A DNA stretch of 64,000 nt from Sphingomonas faeni. GTDB taxonomy: Bacteria > Pseudomonadota > Alphaproteobacteria > Sphingomonadales > Sphingomonadaceae. The number at the start of each line of letters is the position of its first letter. Positions within the stretch are counted from its first letter, which is position 1. Where the stretch lies: positions 272,830 through 336,829 of the forward strand of contig NZ_QAYE01000005.1 in assembly GCF_003053745.1 (NCBI RefSeq), given 5' to 3'. The position numbers and the translations under genes were made by a program. Of this stretch, positions 34,433-42,543 are shown one piece after another. The notes below the pieces were generated by a model. It was not told where the DNA came from, did no database searches, and was given only the letters and a program-made list of their open reading frames with translations.

Positions 34433-35511
34433 GCCGGATCGCGCACCTGATCGCCGCGGGCCTTCTGGCACTCGCGGGGGCGTCACCCGCAACCCCGCCG
34501 CGCGAGCCCGACGCCCCGCTGGTGATGACCGCGATGCACCTCCACGATCCGTGGATCGTCGCCGACAAGGCAAGCCGCACCTATCACCTTTTCACCCGCA
34601 ACGAGGTCGCGATGACCGGCGACTCGCGGCTGGGCACAATGATGTATGCAAGCCGCGACCTGAAGCACTGGACCAAACCCAAGCTCGTGTTCGTGTTGCC
34701 CGGCGACGTCTGGGCCAAGGCGGGAAGCTGGGCGCCGGAAGTGCACCGCTGGAAGAACCGCTGGTATCTATTCGCGACGTTCCACGATCCGGCCTCGCCG
34801 CTGACGCCCAACGGCAACCGCGCGACCTATCGTCGCGGCACCGTCCTCGCGGTCGCGGACAAGATCGACGGGCCTTACGCATTGGTTCGGGGTGGCGAGC
34901 CGATCGTGTCGAAGGACGAGATGTCGCTCGACGGCACGCTGTACGTCGACCCGAAGGGCAAGCCGTGGCTCGTCTACGCGCACGAATGGTGGCAGACGAC
35001 GATCGGCACGATGGAAGCGGTGCCGCTGAACGATGACCTGTCCGCGACGGGCTCGCCGAAACGCCTGTTCGCGGCGAACGATGCTGCATGGGTGGTCGGC
35101 CAGAAACAGGCCGACGGCGACACGGTCTATGTCACCGACGGCCCCGAACTGTATCGCAGCAAGACCGGCGCGCTGCTGATGCTGTGGTCGAGCTATGGCA
35201 AGAAGGGCTATGTCGAGGGGCAGGCGCGCTCGCGATCGGGCGGCATCGAAGGTCCGTGGGAGCAACTCGGTCCGCTCGTCGAACGCGACAGCGGCCACGG
35301 CATGCTGTTCCGCGCGTTCGATGGCCGGCTGATGATGATCCTCCACCGCCCGTTCAACTTCGCGCTCGGCAAGCTGTACGAGATGCGCGACGAGGGCGAT
35401 CGGCTGGCGGTGGTACGCGAGGCGACCGAACTCGACGGCGAGGCGTATCCGACTCACCCCTGCATGCCGGGGCACTCGTCGTTCGACAACGCTAAACCGG
35501 GGTGTTCGTGA
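34429..35511 (+). CDS. GH43-family glycosidase, exported
   Basis: 360 residues, ATG overlapping the rhaT stop (ATGA). Signal peptide MSRIAHLIAAGLLALAGASP. Propeller motifs: MHLHDPWIVAD with the base Asp, KAGSWAPEVHRWKNRWYLFA, MSLDGTLYVDPKGKPWLVYA with the second Asp, and KGYVEGQARSRSGGIEGPWE with the acid Glu. GH43 activity on arabinofuranose or galactose side chains of RG-I would fit the locus; subfamily and substrate cannot be fixed from the sequence. It stands second to last in the plus-strand rhamnose operon. Confidence 0.85.
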   Translation: MSRIAHLIAAGLLALAGASPATPPREPDAPLVMTAMHLHDPWIVADKASRTYHLFTRNEVAMTGDSRLGTMMYASRDLKHWTKPKLVFVLPGDVWAKAGSWAPEVHRWKNRWYLFATFHDPASPLTPNGNRATYRRGTVLAVADKIDGPYALVRGGEPIVSKDEMSLDGTLYVDPKGKPWLVYAHEWWQTTIGTMEAVPLNDDLSATGSPKRLFAANDAAWVVGQKQADGDTVYVTDGPELYRSKTGALLMLWSSYGKKGYVEGQARSRSGGIEGPWEQLGPLVERDSGHGMLFRAFDGRLMMILHRPFNFALGKLYEMRDEGDRLAVVREATELDGEAYPTHPCMPGHSSFDNAKPGCS

Positions 35512-36347
35512 TGCTGGGTGCAGATGATGTGTGGCCGCTGTGGGCAGACGAGCCCGCGGTGACGTTCGAGGATCCTTCGGTCGCGGCCGAGGTCGCCGTC
35601 GTCGCGGCGGTGGACCAGCCGGTGCTGCTCGGGTTCCGTGCCGCCAAGCCCAATGGCCGGGCGATGCTCGTGCTTGGCGGCGGCGGCTACACGCAGTTGA
35701 TGGCGGGCAGGGAAGGGGTGCAGGTCGCCGCCTGGCTGACGGGGCTAGGCTATCACACGTTCGTCCTGATCCACCGTTTCCCCAACGCTGCCCACGGCAT
35801 CGCCGCACCGCTCGACGACGCGCGCGAGGCGATGCGGTTGATCCGTGGAAGCGGACTCGCGCCGGCGGGGCTCGGCGTGGTCGGACTATCGTCGGGCGGT
35901 CATCTGGCTGCATGCCTCGCCGCGGCGTATCCGGACGAATGGACGGCGCCGGTGTCCCGTCATCCCGACGAGCCGACGCGGCCCGACGTGATGGTTATTG
36001 GCTATGCCCCGATCTCCACCAACGCGGCGGGACGGACGATCATCGCCGACAAGCCGCCTTTGCCGCCGGTCGAGAAACAGGCGATGTACGACCGGCTGCA
36101 ACCCGATGCGCAACTGCTGCCGTCGCCACCGCCTGCGTTCATCGTCTACGCCGGCAACGATCCCGTCGTCCCGGTCGAGAACGCCCGCCGGCTCCACACG
36201 GCGTGGCAGGACGCCGGCGGTGCGGCCGAACTCCACGTCTTTGCCAATGCGCCGCATGGTTTCGCGCTCGATACGCGAGGGCTGCCCGTCTCGATCTGGC
36301 CGACGCTGTGCGAGGCCTGGCTGCGGCAGGTCGGCTTTCTCGACTAG
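35511..36347 (+). CDS. Alpha/beta-hydrolase, probable carbohydrate esterase, cytoplasmic
   Basis: 278 residues from the ATG at 35511 (one-base overlap with the GH43 stop; GGGGTG upstream); a GTG at 35502 is less likely. Motifs: AMLVLGGGGYTQL (oxyanion HGGG-like), VGLSSGGHLAA with the nucleophile Ser, YAGNDPVVPVEN (Asp) and NAPHGFAL (His). This is the acetyl-xylan-esterase-like BD-FAE/axeA2 type. There is no signal peptide, so it would deacetylate imported oligosaccharides, in contrast to the exported esterase at 57200. Its stop codon overlaps the stop of the opposing gene in a shared CTAG. Confidence 0.82.
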   Translation: MLGADDVWPLWADEPAVTFEDPSVAAEVAVVAAVDQPVLLGFRAAKPNGRAMLVLGGGGYTQLMAGREGVQVAAWLTGLGYHTFVLIHRFPNAAHGIAAPLDDAREAMRLIRGSGLAPAGLGVVGLSSGGHLAACLAAAYPDEWTAPVSRHPDEPTRPDVMVIGYAPISTNAAGRTIIADKPPLPPVEKQAMYDRLQPDAQLLPSPPPAFIVYAGNDPVVPVENARRLHTAWQDAGGAAELHVFANAPHGFALDTRGLPVSIWPTLCEAWLRQVGFLD

Positions 36348-37306
36348 CGGCGTGCGAGCCGGATCACGGTCGGCGCGTCGCGGTCCACCGTGAGGATGCC
36401 CTCGATTTCCTTCAGTTCGGCAATCTGGAGCACGCTGCGGCGGTGCCATTCGGGATCGCGCGTGGACTGTGGTTCGCCGGACTGCTGGACGAAATAGACG
36501 ATGTACGCGCGATCTCCCGCGACGATCACATCGGGATGCTGCCCTTTGGCGCGATCGGTTTCGGCGTGGCCCGGCGTCGCGAGCAGATAATCAGGTTGCC
36601 GCGTCCAGTGCTCGCCATCCGTCGAGCGCATCGCCAGCAATCCCTTCCACGCATCGGAGATCAGCCACCACCGGCCCTTCCAGCGGAACGCCTTCGGTCC
36701 CTCGCCGGGCGTGTCGACGATCGTGCCCTTCACGCGCCAGTGCACCAGATCGTCGCTGTCGGCGTAGCGGATCGCCTTGTTCAGCCGCTCGTCGTTATAC
36801 CAGAGTCGATAGCCGCCACCGGGCAGCGCCGCGACGCTCGCATCGATCACCCGGTCGGAGCCGAGCGACAGCCGCTCGCCGCAGGTCCAGCGCTTCAGGT
36901 CGCGCGAGGTCAGGTGGACGATGAACCGCGGGGCGTTCCAGTCGCGGAAGACGCCCGGCACGACGGTCAGCCACATATGCCACCGCCCTCCGAGATACTG
37001 GACATCGGGCGCCCACAACGTCGCGCCGGTGCAGGATGCGGGGATCGCCGCGGTGCCGCCGTAGCGCCAGTGCACGCCGTCACGCGAGCGCGCGGTGCCT
37101 ATCGCGGTACCATGCACCCAGCGCACGTCCTTCGCGTCGGCCATCGGCAGGTCGGCGCGGCGGTTGGTGTAGAACATCACCCATTCGCGGCGGGCCGCAT
37201 CATAGACAGTCGAGGGATCGGCGGCGCCGTCGTGTACCGGATCGCGGAACAGAGGTTTCGGCGCAACCGGCGCGCCGGCGAGCAACGCGGCGGCGAACAG
37301 GATCAC
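36344..37306 (-). CDS. GH43-like five-bladed propeller glycosidase
   Basis: 320 residues from a GTG at 37306 overlapping the symporter stop (GTGA), which yields a good signal peptide (MILFAAALLAGAPVAP). Propeller features: DPVHDGAADPSTVYDAAR with a candidate base Asp, LWAPDVQYLGGRWHMWLTVV, PGEGPKAFRWKGRWWLISDA with a candidate acid Glu, and HPDVIVAGDRAYIVYFV. The spacing resembles GH43/GH117-clan enzymes but exact family is unclear. It is the last gene of the long minus-strand run, so a role in RG-I side-chain removal is inferred from context only. Confidence 0.7.
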   Translation of the reverse strand: MILFAAALLAGAPVAPKPLFRDPVHDGAADPSTVYDAARREWVMFYTNRRADLPMADAKDVRWVHGTAIGTARSRDGVHWRYGGTAAIPASCTGATLWAPDVQYLGGRWHMWLTVVPGVFRDWNAPRFIVHLTSRDLKRWTCGERLSLGSDRVIDASVAALPGGGYRLWYNDERLNKAIRYADSDDLVHWRVKGTIVDTPGEGPKAFRWKGRWWLISDAWKGLLAMRSTDGEHWTRQPDYLLATPGHAETDRAKGQHPDVIVAGDRAYIVYFVQQSGEPQSTRDPEWHRRSVLQIAELKEIEGILTVDRDAPTVIRLARR

Positions 37307-38847
37307 CGCGTGCCCGCCGCCGCGACGGGGTTGTTGCCCCACAGCTTATCGTAGGACCAGCCCGACAGATCCTCGACCACGCGCGCGTTGTCCGGCGTCG
37401 ATGGAGTCCGCTCGCCGCGCCGCAGATGCTCGATCTCCTCCAGCAGGATCGCATGCGTGGCGGGCGTCAGCCGGAAACGCGTCGACACGAGCACCCCGAA
37501 CACCAGCATCGCGATCGTCCCCGCGCCGAGCACCGCGACGATCGCGTAGATCGCCTGCGGGCTCTGCGCGGTTGCCTTCGAGACGAAGCCCGACGCCTGC
37601 ATCACCTGCCCGACCAGGATCACCGCCAGCGCCTGGCTCATCTTGCGCACGAACGTCATCACGCCGGCGAACGCGCCTTCGCGACGGCGCCCGGTAACGA
37701 TCTCGTCGACGTCGGCCATGTAGTTGTAGGTCGCCCACGGGATGTAGTTGAGTGCGCCGCGGCCGAGCCCGGCGAACACCACCGGCAGCCAGAATAGCGC
37801 CGACGTCGCGGTATAGCCCGCCGCGTACATCGCGAGGAAGATCACCACGCCGATCGCGAAACTCAGCGCCGCGAACCGGTAGGCGGCAGCCGGGGACAGC
37901 CGCAGTGCGAAGTTGATCGCCAGCACCACTGCGACGAGTTGGACGATATACGTCACCCCGACGAGGTTCGCGACGATCGCGGTCGATCCGGCCAGCGCGA
38001 AGATCACGAAATAGGTGAACGCTGCGTTGTAGATGTCCTGGCTGATATAGCCGCCCAGATACATGCCGAGATGCAGACGGAACGCGCGGATCCGCAGCGT
38101 CGAGAACAGGTTGCGGTAGAGCGCCTTGAACGCCACGCCGAGCGATGCTTTCTCGACTGCCTGGACCTCGTCGAGCCCCTCCGGCCGCTGCCGCTCCCAG
38201 CTGAACGCGTACAGCAGACCCGCAGCGCCCATGAACAGGACCGAGAAGATCATGCCCATATACAGATACGTGTCGGGCGAATCCGGCCCGAGATACGCGA
38301 TCAGCCAGCCCGGCAGGAACGCCGCCGCGATCGCCGAGCACTGGCCGCACAGGATGCGCGCGCCGGCGAACTTCGCCTTGGTGCGGTAATCGGTCGCCAT
38401 CTCCGACGCGAGCGTCTCGTACGGGATGATCTCCATCGCATAGACCATCTCGAACAGCACGTACGTCACGAGGTAATACCAGAAGCCCTGGCCTGCGACC
38501 CACATGATCGCGAACGACGGCAGCAGCGGGATCGCGGCGAGAATGAAGAACCGCCGCCGGCCGAACTTGCGCCCCAGCCAGCTCCGCCCGAGATTGTCGG
38601 ACAGGTGGCCGATCGTCGGGCTGGTGAACGCGTCTAGCACGCGCGCGACGCCGAAGATGATCGTCGCCTGCGCTGCGGACAGTCCGCAGAAGCTGGTATA
38701 GAAGATCAGGATCCACGTGCTGATGACCGCCATCGACCCCGCGCCGAGCACGTCGTTCGATCCATAGGCGAGCAGATTATACCAGCGTACCGGACGGGCG
38801 GGCGCGAGCGGCAGGGCCGGACGGGCGGCGATCGGATCAGTGGCCAT
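37303..38847 (-). CDS. GPH-family sugar:cation symporter (MelB-like)
   Basis: 514 residues with 12 membrane helices. Family marks: YGSNDVLGAGSMAVISTWIL at the start, ARVLDAFTSPTIGHLSDN (the loop 2-3 motif with conserved Asp), WLGRKFGRRRFFILAAIPLL, VLFEMVYAMEIIPYETLASE and GRGALNYIPWATYNYMADVD. GPH symporters import glycosides, pentosides and hexuronides with protons or sodium. Since the neighbouring GH105 has no signal peptide, this transporter probably brings in unsaturated galacturonyl-rhamnose or a glucuronide (inference). Start overlaps the GH115 end by 11 bases. Confidence 0.88.
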   Translation of the reverse strand: MATDPIAARPALPLAPARPVRWYNLLAYGSNDVLGAGSMAVISTWILIFYTSFCGLSAAQATIIFGVARVLDAFTSPTIGHLSDNLGRSWLGRKFGRRRFFILAAIPLLPSFAIMWVAGQGFWYYLVTYVLFEMVYAMEIIPYETLASEMATDYRTKAKFAGARILCGQCSAIAAAFLPGWLIAYLGPDSPDTYLYMGMIFSVLFMGAAGLLYAFSWERQRPEGLDEVQAVEKASLGVAFKALYRNLFSTLRIRAFRLHLGMYLGGYISQDIYNAAFTYFVIFALAGSTAIVANLVGVTYIVQLVAVVLAINFALRLSPAAAYRFAALSFAIGVVIFLAMYAAGYTATSALFWLPVVFAGLGRGALNYIPWATYNYMADVDEIVTGRRREGAFAGVMTFVRKMSQALAVILVGQVMQASGFVSKATAQSPQAIYAIVAVLGAGTIAMLVFGVLVSTRFRLTPATHAILLEEIEHLRRGERTPSTPDNARVVEDLSGWSYDKLWGNNPVAAAGTR

Positions 38848-41434
38848 GCGAAAGTCCTTGGGTACCGGCGTTGGCTGAAGATGGGGCGGCTGAAGATGAG
38901 GCGGCTGGAGTTGAGGCGGGAAGCGGATCGAAGCGCAGCGCGTCGAACACGATCGCGGGGTCGTCGATCCCGATCGTCACACTGTGTCGTCCGGCCCCGA
39001 GCGGTGTCGGTAGCGTGAGGTCGAGGCGGTTATCGAGCACTGCAAGCGCCCATGCTTTGTCGCCGGTCTTGCGCGGAGCACCGACGTGTACGGGCGGCCC
39101 GCCGTCGATCGCGACCGACACCGCGAGGTCGGCGCCTTCGATCGTCGGGTAGGTCGGCAACGTTTCCGCTGAAAGCTGCCAGCGACCGGGCGGGAGCGTC
39201 ACAGTATACGACAGCGTCGCCGGTACGCTGGTCGCTACAGCGGCACCGTTGCGGCCGAGGCCGTCGACCACGCGCCAGCCGGTGCGTGGACCTTCTGCCT
39301 CTTCCGCCTCGATCACTATCGTTGCCGTTGGCAAAACCTCCCGGTTCCCCGGCGAAGGCCGGGGCCCAGTTGGAACGACTGAGGTAACGGAGGGCGGCGC
39401 GATCTCACCAGGGACCTTCCAACTGGGCCCCGGCCTCCGCCGGGGAGGTGCAGTTGGGGCGGGCAGGATTGGAACCGACAAGCGGTAACGACGCCACTGC
39501 CCGTCGGCGGGTTCGACGGCCATCATCCCCCGCCACTTCCCGCCCGCGATCTCGGTATTGTAGCGGCGCGTCAGCGCGGCGATTTCAGCATCCGCCGCGC
39601 GCGAACGCTCGCCAGCGACTGCCGCACCAACCGGATCGGTATCGCGCAGGCGATCATGCGCCTCGGCATCGAACACACGCGTATTGGCGAGCGCGGCCGC
39701 GGTCACCGGATAGTCGACCAGTTCGAAGAACGCGTCGCGACGGTTGGGCGCAATGCGAGGCGCGATCGAGCGGACGCGCGCGCGCAACGTATCGAAGGCG
39801 GCGAGGCGGGTTGCGATCTCGGCAGGGGCAAGCGGGCTCGGCTTCGAGAGTTCGCCGGGCAGCCACCATTGCAGATGCTCGGGCCGGCGCTGGAAATTAA
39901 GCCGGTGATGCTCAGCCATGATCGCGGCGATCTCCGGCGCGACATCGGCGCCGACCGTGCGGGCCGCCCAGTCCGTGACGACGGTATCGATCGGTTTGCC
40001 GCGCGTGCCCGGTACGTCCCAAGCAAGCTGCAGGAAATAATCGGTCGCGAGTTCCGCGGGCTTGAGGTCGCCGACATTGGCGACACACATCCGCCGCGCA
40101 CCCGCATCCCAAGCCCGCCCAAGTTCCTCGCGGATCAGCGCGGGCGGGGTGGTCGACAGCCAGAGATACGACAGCGGCGCGCCAAGATAGGACAAGTGAT
40201 AATAGATGCCCGATCCGCCCGACCGCGCGCGCTCGGCGGCGTCGGGGACGTGGCGGATATAGCCGAAATTATCGTCGGGCCACATCAGCGTGACATCGTC
40301 GGGTACCTTCAGCCCGCCGCGATAGACGTCGAGGACTTCCTTGTACGGCGTGAAGACCTGCGGAACGCGCGTTAGATCCCGGTTCACGCCGCGCGCCAGC
40401 ATCGCGCGCTGATCGGTGAATATGCGTTCAAGCAGAGATCGCCGCGCATCGTCGGTGGCCGGGCCGACGATCCCGCTGTCGTGGATGCCGCGCATCCCGA
40501 GCGTCCAGACGCTCTCATACTGGCCGTTCGCCCGGACGCGTGCGCGCCAATAGTCCGCGACGCCGGCAGGGTTGGTCACATAGTTGAACTCTGTCGCCGG
40601 CGCCGTCCATTCGCCGACATTGTTGCGCAGCATCGGCTCGGCATGGCTCGATCCCATGACGATCGCATAGCGGTCTGCGAGGCGCGCATTCGCGGGGTTC
40701 GCGTTGAACGGCGCGGTGACCTTGTGCATCGCCGGCCAGACCATGTTCGCCTTCAGCCGCAGCATGAGCTCGAACAGTTTGGCGTAGGTCTTCGGCCCGA
40801 TCGTGCCGGCTTCTGGCTCGAACGTGCCGGCAGCCCAGGGTTGCAGTCCCCAGTCCTCATCGTTGAGGAAAACCCCGCGATACCGGACCGACGGCGGCCC
40901 GAAGCGGTGGAGACCGGTCGCCGCATAAATCGCGGCGTGATGCTCGGGCGTGACGTCGGCCCACCAATGCCACGGCGACACACCGATCGCGCGTGACAGC
41001 TCGTACGCGCCGAACGCAGTCCCGCGACGATCGCTGCCGACGATCACCAGCGCTGCCGGGATACCGGGTGCGGGGTTGGCGACGGTGGCGATCAGGAAGC
41101 TCTCCCACGCGTCGCGCAGTTTCGAGACGTCGAGTATGCCACGCCGGACCAGCCGGTCGATCGCGGGGTTGCGACCGAGCGTGCCGAGCCAGATCTGCGT
41201 GCCGTTGGCGGTCGTGGCACCGGTCACGCGCCGTATGTCACTCGTCAGGTCGGCGGCGGCGATCCGGACGACCTCGTGGTCACCCGGCGCCGTCACCACG
41301 CGCGCGATGCCTTGCGCGTCCGCCAGTGCGAGACCCGCCCCGGGCTCGAACGACACGAGACGTGCGACCGGTTCGGCCGAGGCTGGTGCCCCGAGCCACA
41401 GTGCGGCCGCAAGCAAGGCACGCCGCAGGGTCAG
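38837..41434 (-). CDS. GH115 family glycosidase (alpha-glucuronidase type), exported
   Basis: About 865 residues. The signal peptide (TLRRALLAAALWLGAPASAE) is only in frame if translation starts at a CTG at 41434, overlapping the GH105 stop (CTGA), or a TTG at 41416; no ATG or GTG serves. GH115 marks: VIVGSDRRGTAFGAYELSRA, SPWHWWADVTPEHH, RYRGVFLNDEDWGLQPWA, WPAMHKVTAPFNANP, VMGSSHAEPMLRNN, WTLGMRGIHDSG and VTLMWPDDNFGYIRHVPD. Known members remove glucuronic acid from xylan or arabinogalactan. The C-terminal beta-sandwich (about 740-865) is preceded by a Pro-rich insert encoded by a palindromic repeat (39345-39447). Arabinogalactan glucuronate is the likely target here (inference). Confidence 0.88.
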   Translation of the reverse strand: MTLRRALLAAALWLGAPASAEPVARLVSFEPGAGLALADAQGIARVVTAPGDHEVVRIAAADLTSDIRRVTGATTANGTQIWLGTLGRNPAIDRLVRRGILDVSKLRDAWESFLIATVANPAPGIPAALVIVGSDRRGTAFGAYELSRAIGVSPWHWWADVTPEHHAAIYAATGLHRFGPPSVRYRGVFLNDEDWGLQPWAAGTFEPEAGTIGPKTYAKLFELMLRLKANMVWPAMHKVTAPFNANPANARLADRYAIVMGSSHAEPMLRNNVGEWTAPATEFNYVTNPAGVADYWRARVRANGQYESVWTLGMRGIHDSGIVGPATDDARRSLLERIFTDQRAMLARGVNRDLTRVPQVFTPYKEVLDVYRGGLKVPDDVTLMWPDDNFGYIRHVPDAAERARSGGSGIYYHLSYLGAPLSYLWLSTTPPALIREELGRAWDAGARRMCVANVGDLKPAELATDYFLQLAWDVPGTRGKPIDTVVTDWAARTVGADVAPEIAAIMAEHHRLNFQRRPEHLQWWLPGELSKPSPLAPAEIATRLAAFDTLRARVRSIAPRIAPNRRDAFFELVDYPVTAAALANTRVFDAEAHDRLRDTDPVGAAVAGERSRAADAEIAALTRRYNTEIAGGKWRGMMAVEPADGQWRRYRLSVPILPAPTAPPRRRPGPSWKVPGEIAPPSVTSVVPTGPRPSPGNREVLPTATIVIEAEEAEGPRTGWRVVDGLGRNGAAVATSVPATLSYTVTLPPGRWQLSAETLPTYPTIEGADLAVSVAIDGGPPVHVGAPRKTGDKAWALAVLDNRLDLTLPTPLGAGRHSVTIGIDDPAIVFDALRFDPLPASTPAASSSAAPSSANAGTQGLSHGH
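39345..39447. repeat. Palindromic repeat inserted in frame inside the GH115 gene
   Basis: A 31-base arm (39345-39375) and its near-perfect reverse complement (39417-39447) enclose about 41 bases. The arms contain CCCCGGC-GAAGGC-CGGGG and CCAGTTGG, a word typical of sphingomonad intergenic repeats. On the minus strand it is read through and encodes a Pro/Arg-rich stretch (APPRRRPGPSWKVPGEIAPP then SVTSVVPTGPRPSPGNREV) between the catalytic part and the C-terminal domain of GH115. Confidence 0.8.
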
Positions 41435-42543
41435 ATATAGGTCCGCAGGAACTCGGCGAGCGCGACCATCGCGAGGCTCTGGCCGTAAGGCATCGAGGTG
41501 AGCGCGATGTCCTTGTAGAATTGCTGCGTGTCGCCCATCGCGGTGCCGAAGCTGACCTGCTTCAGTTCGCCGGCCTCGTCGATATTGGCGAGCACGCCCT
41601 GCACGGCCTTGATCCCGACCGCCTCGTAGTGGCGCGGCAGATAGCCCTTCCGGACGCCCTTCAGGATGCCATAGGCGAAGCCCGCGGTCGCCGACGCTTC
41701 GAGATAGCTGGTCGGGTCCATCACCAGCGTGTGCCACAGGCCGCTCTCGTCCTGCGTCTCGGTGAGCGTCTTCACCTGCGCTGCGAGCGTATCGATCAGG
41801 AAGGTGCGGAACGCATCGCCCACCGGCAGGTCGAGGATCTCGATGATCTCGGGAATCGCGATCGTCACCCAGCAATTGCCGCGCGCCCACAGCGCCTCCG
41901 CGAAATTGTGCCGCCCGTTGAAGTCCCAGCCGTGGAACCAAAGCCCGGTCTTCTTGTCGAACAGGTATTTGATATGGACGAGGAATTGCCGCTTGGCCTC
42001 CTCGACATAGTGCGGGCGGTTGAGCAGCAGGCCGATCTTGGCGAGCGGCAACACCGACATCATCAGCGTGTCGTCCCACATCTCACCCGGATTCTCGTCA
42101 TTGTAGACGATATGCTGGAACCCGCCTTCCTCGGTCTTGGGCAGGCCGTCCGGCGCCATCAGCCATTCGGCCCAGGTGTCGAGATACGGGATGTAGCGCG
42201 GATCCGGCTCGCGCTCGTAGAGATAGGCGAGCGTGATGAACGGCGCGACGGTGTTGATGTTCTTGGTCGGCGTGCCTTCGGCGAAACGATCCTCGAACCA
42301 CTGCTTGATGATCGCCAGCGCGCCTGCGTCGCCGGTCTGCTCGTAATAGCGCCACATCCCGAACAGGCCGACGCCGTGGGTCCATTCCCAGCCGGCCCAG
42401 CCCTTGGTGTCGATGACCCGGCCGTCTTCGAGCCGCAGCAAGAACTCGCCGGTCTCGTCCTTGATGTTGACGAGGTTGTCCATCAGCTTGGCGATCGCGG
42501 CGGTCACGTCCGCGCGCGGCACATTATGGGTGAGGGCAGCCAC
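41431..42543 (-). CDS. GH105 unsaturated rhamnogalacturonyl hydrolase, cytoplasmic
   Basis: 370 residues from a GTG at 42543, directly after the GH53 stop, with AGGAGA 8 bases upstream. It removes the unsaturated galacturonic acid from the end of RG-lyase products. (alpha/alpha)6-barrel motifs: GWAGWEWTHGVGLFGMWRYY, NINTVAPFITLAYLYE, MWDDTLMMSVLPLAKIG with the catalytic Asp, HGWDFNGRHNFAEALWARGN with the second Asp context, and SYLEASATAGFAYGILKG. No signal peptide, so it works on imported disaccharide and yields rhamnose for the LRA route plus unsaturated galacturonate for KduI. Length matches YteR-type enzymes (about 370). Confidence 0.92.
   Translation of the reverse strand: MAALTHNVPRADVTAAIAKLMDNLVNIKDETGEFLLRLEDGRVIDTKGWAGWEWTHGVGLFGMWRYYEQTGDAGALAIIKQWFEDRFAEGTPTKNINTVAPFITLAYLYEREPDPRYIPYLDTWAEWLMAPDGLPKTEEGGFQHIVYNDENPGEMWDDTLMMSVLPLAKIGLLLNRPHYVEEAKRQFLVHIKYLFDKKTGLWFHGWDFNGRHNFAEALWARGNCWVTIAIPEIIEILDLPVGDAFRTFLIDTLAAQVKTLTETQDESGLWHTLVMDPTSYLEASATAGFAYGILKGVRKGYLPRHYEAVGIKAVQGVLANIDEAGELKQVSFGTAMGDTQQFYKDIALTSMPYGQSLAMVALAEFLRTYI

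Noticed and set aside
41435..42079. N-terminal extension of the GH115 frame up to an ATG at 42079
   Set aside because: It lies entirely inside the GH105 gene in another frame and would place the signal peptide in the middle of the protein.
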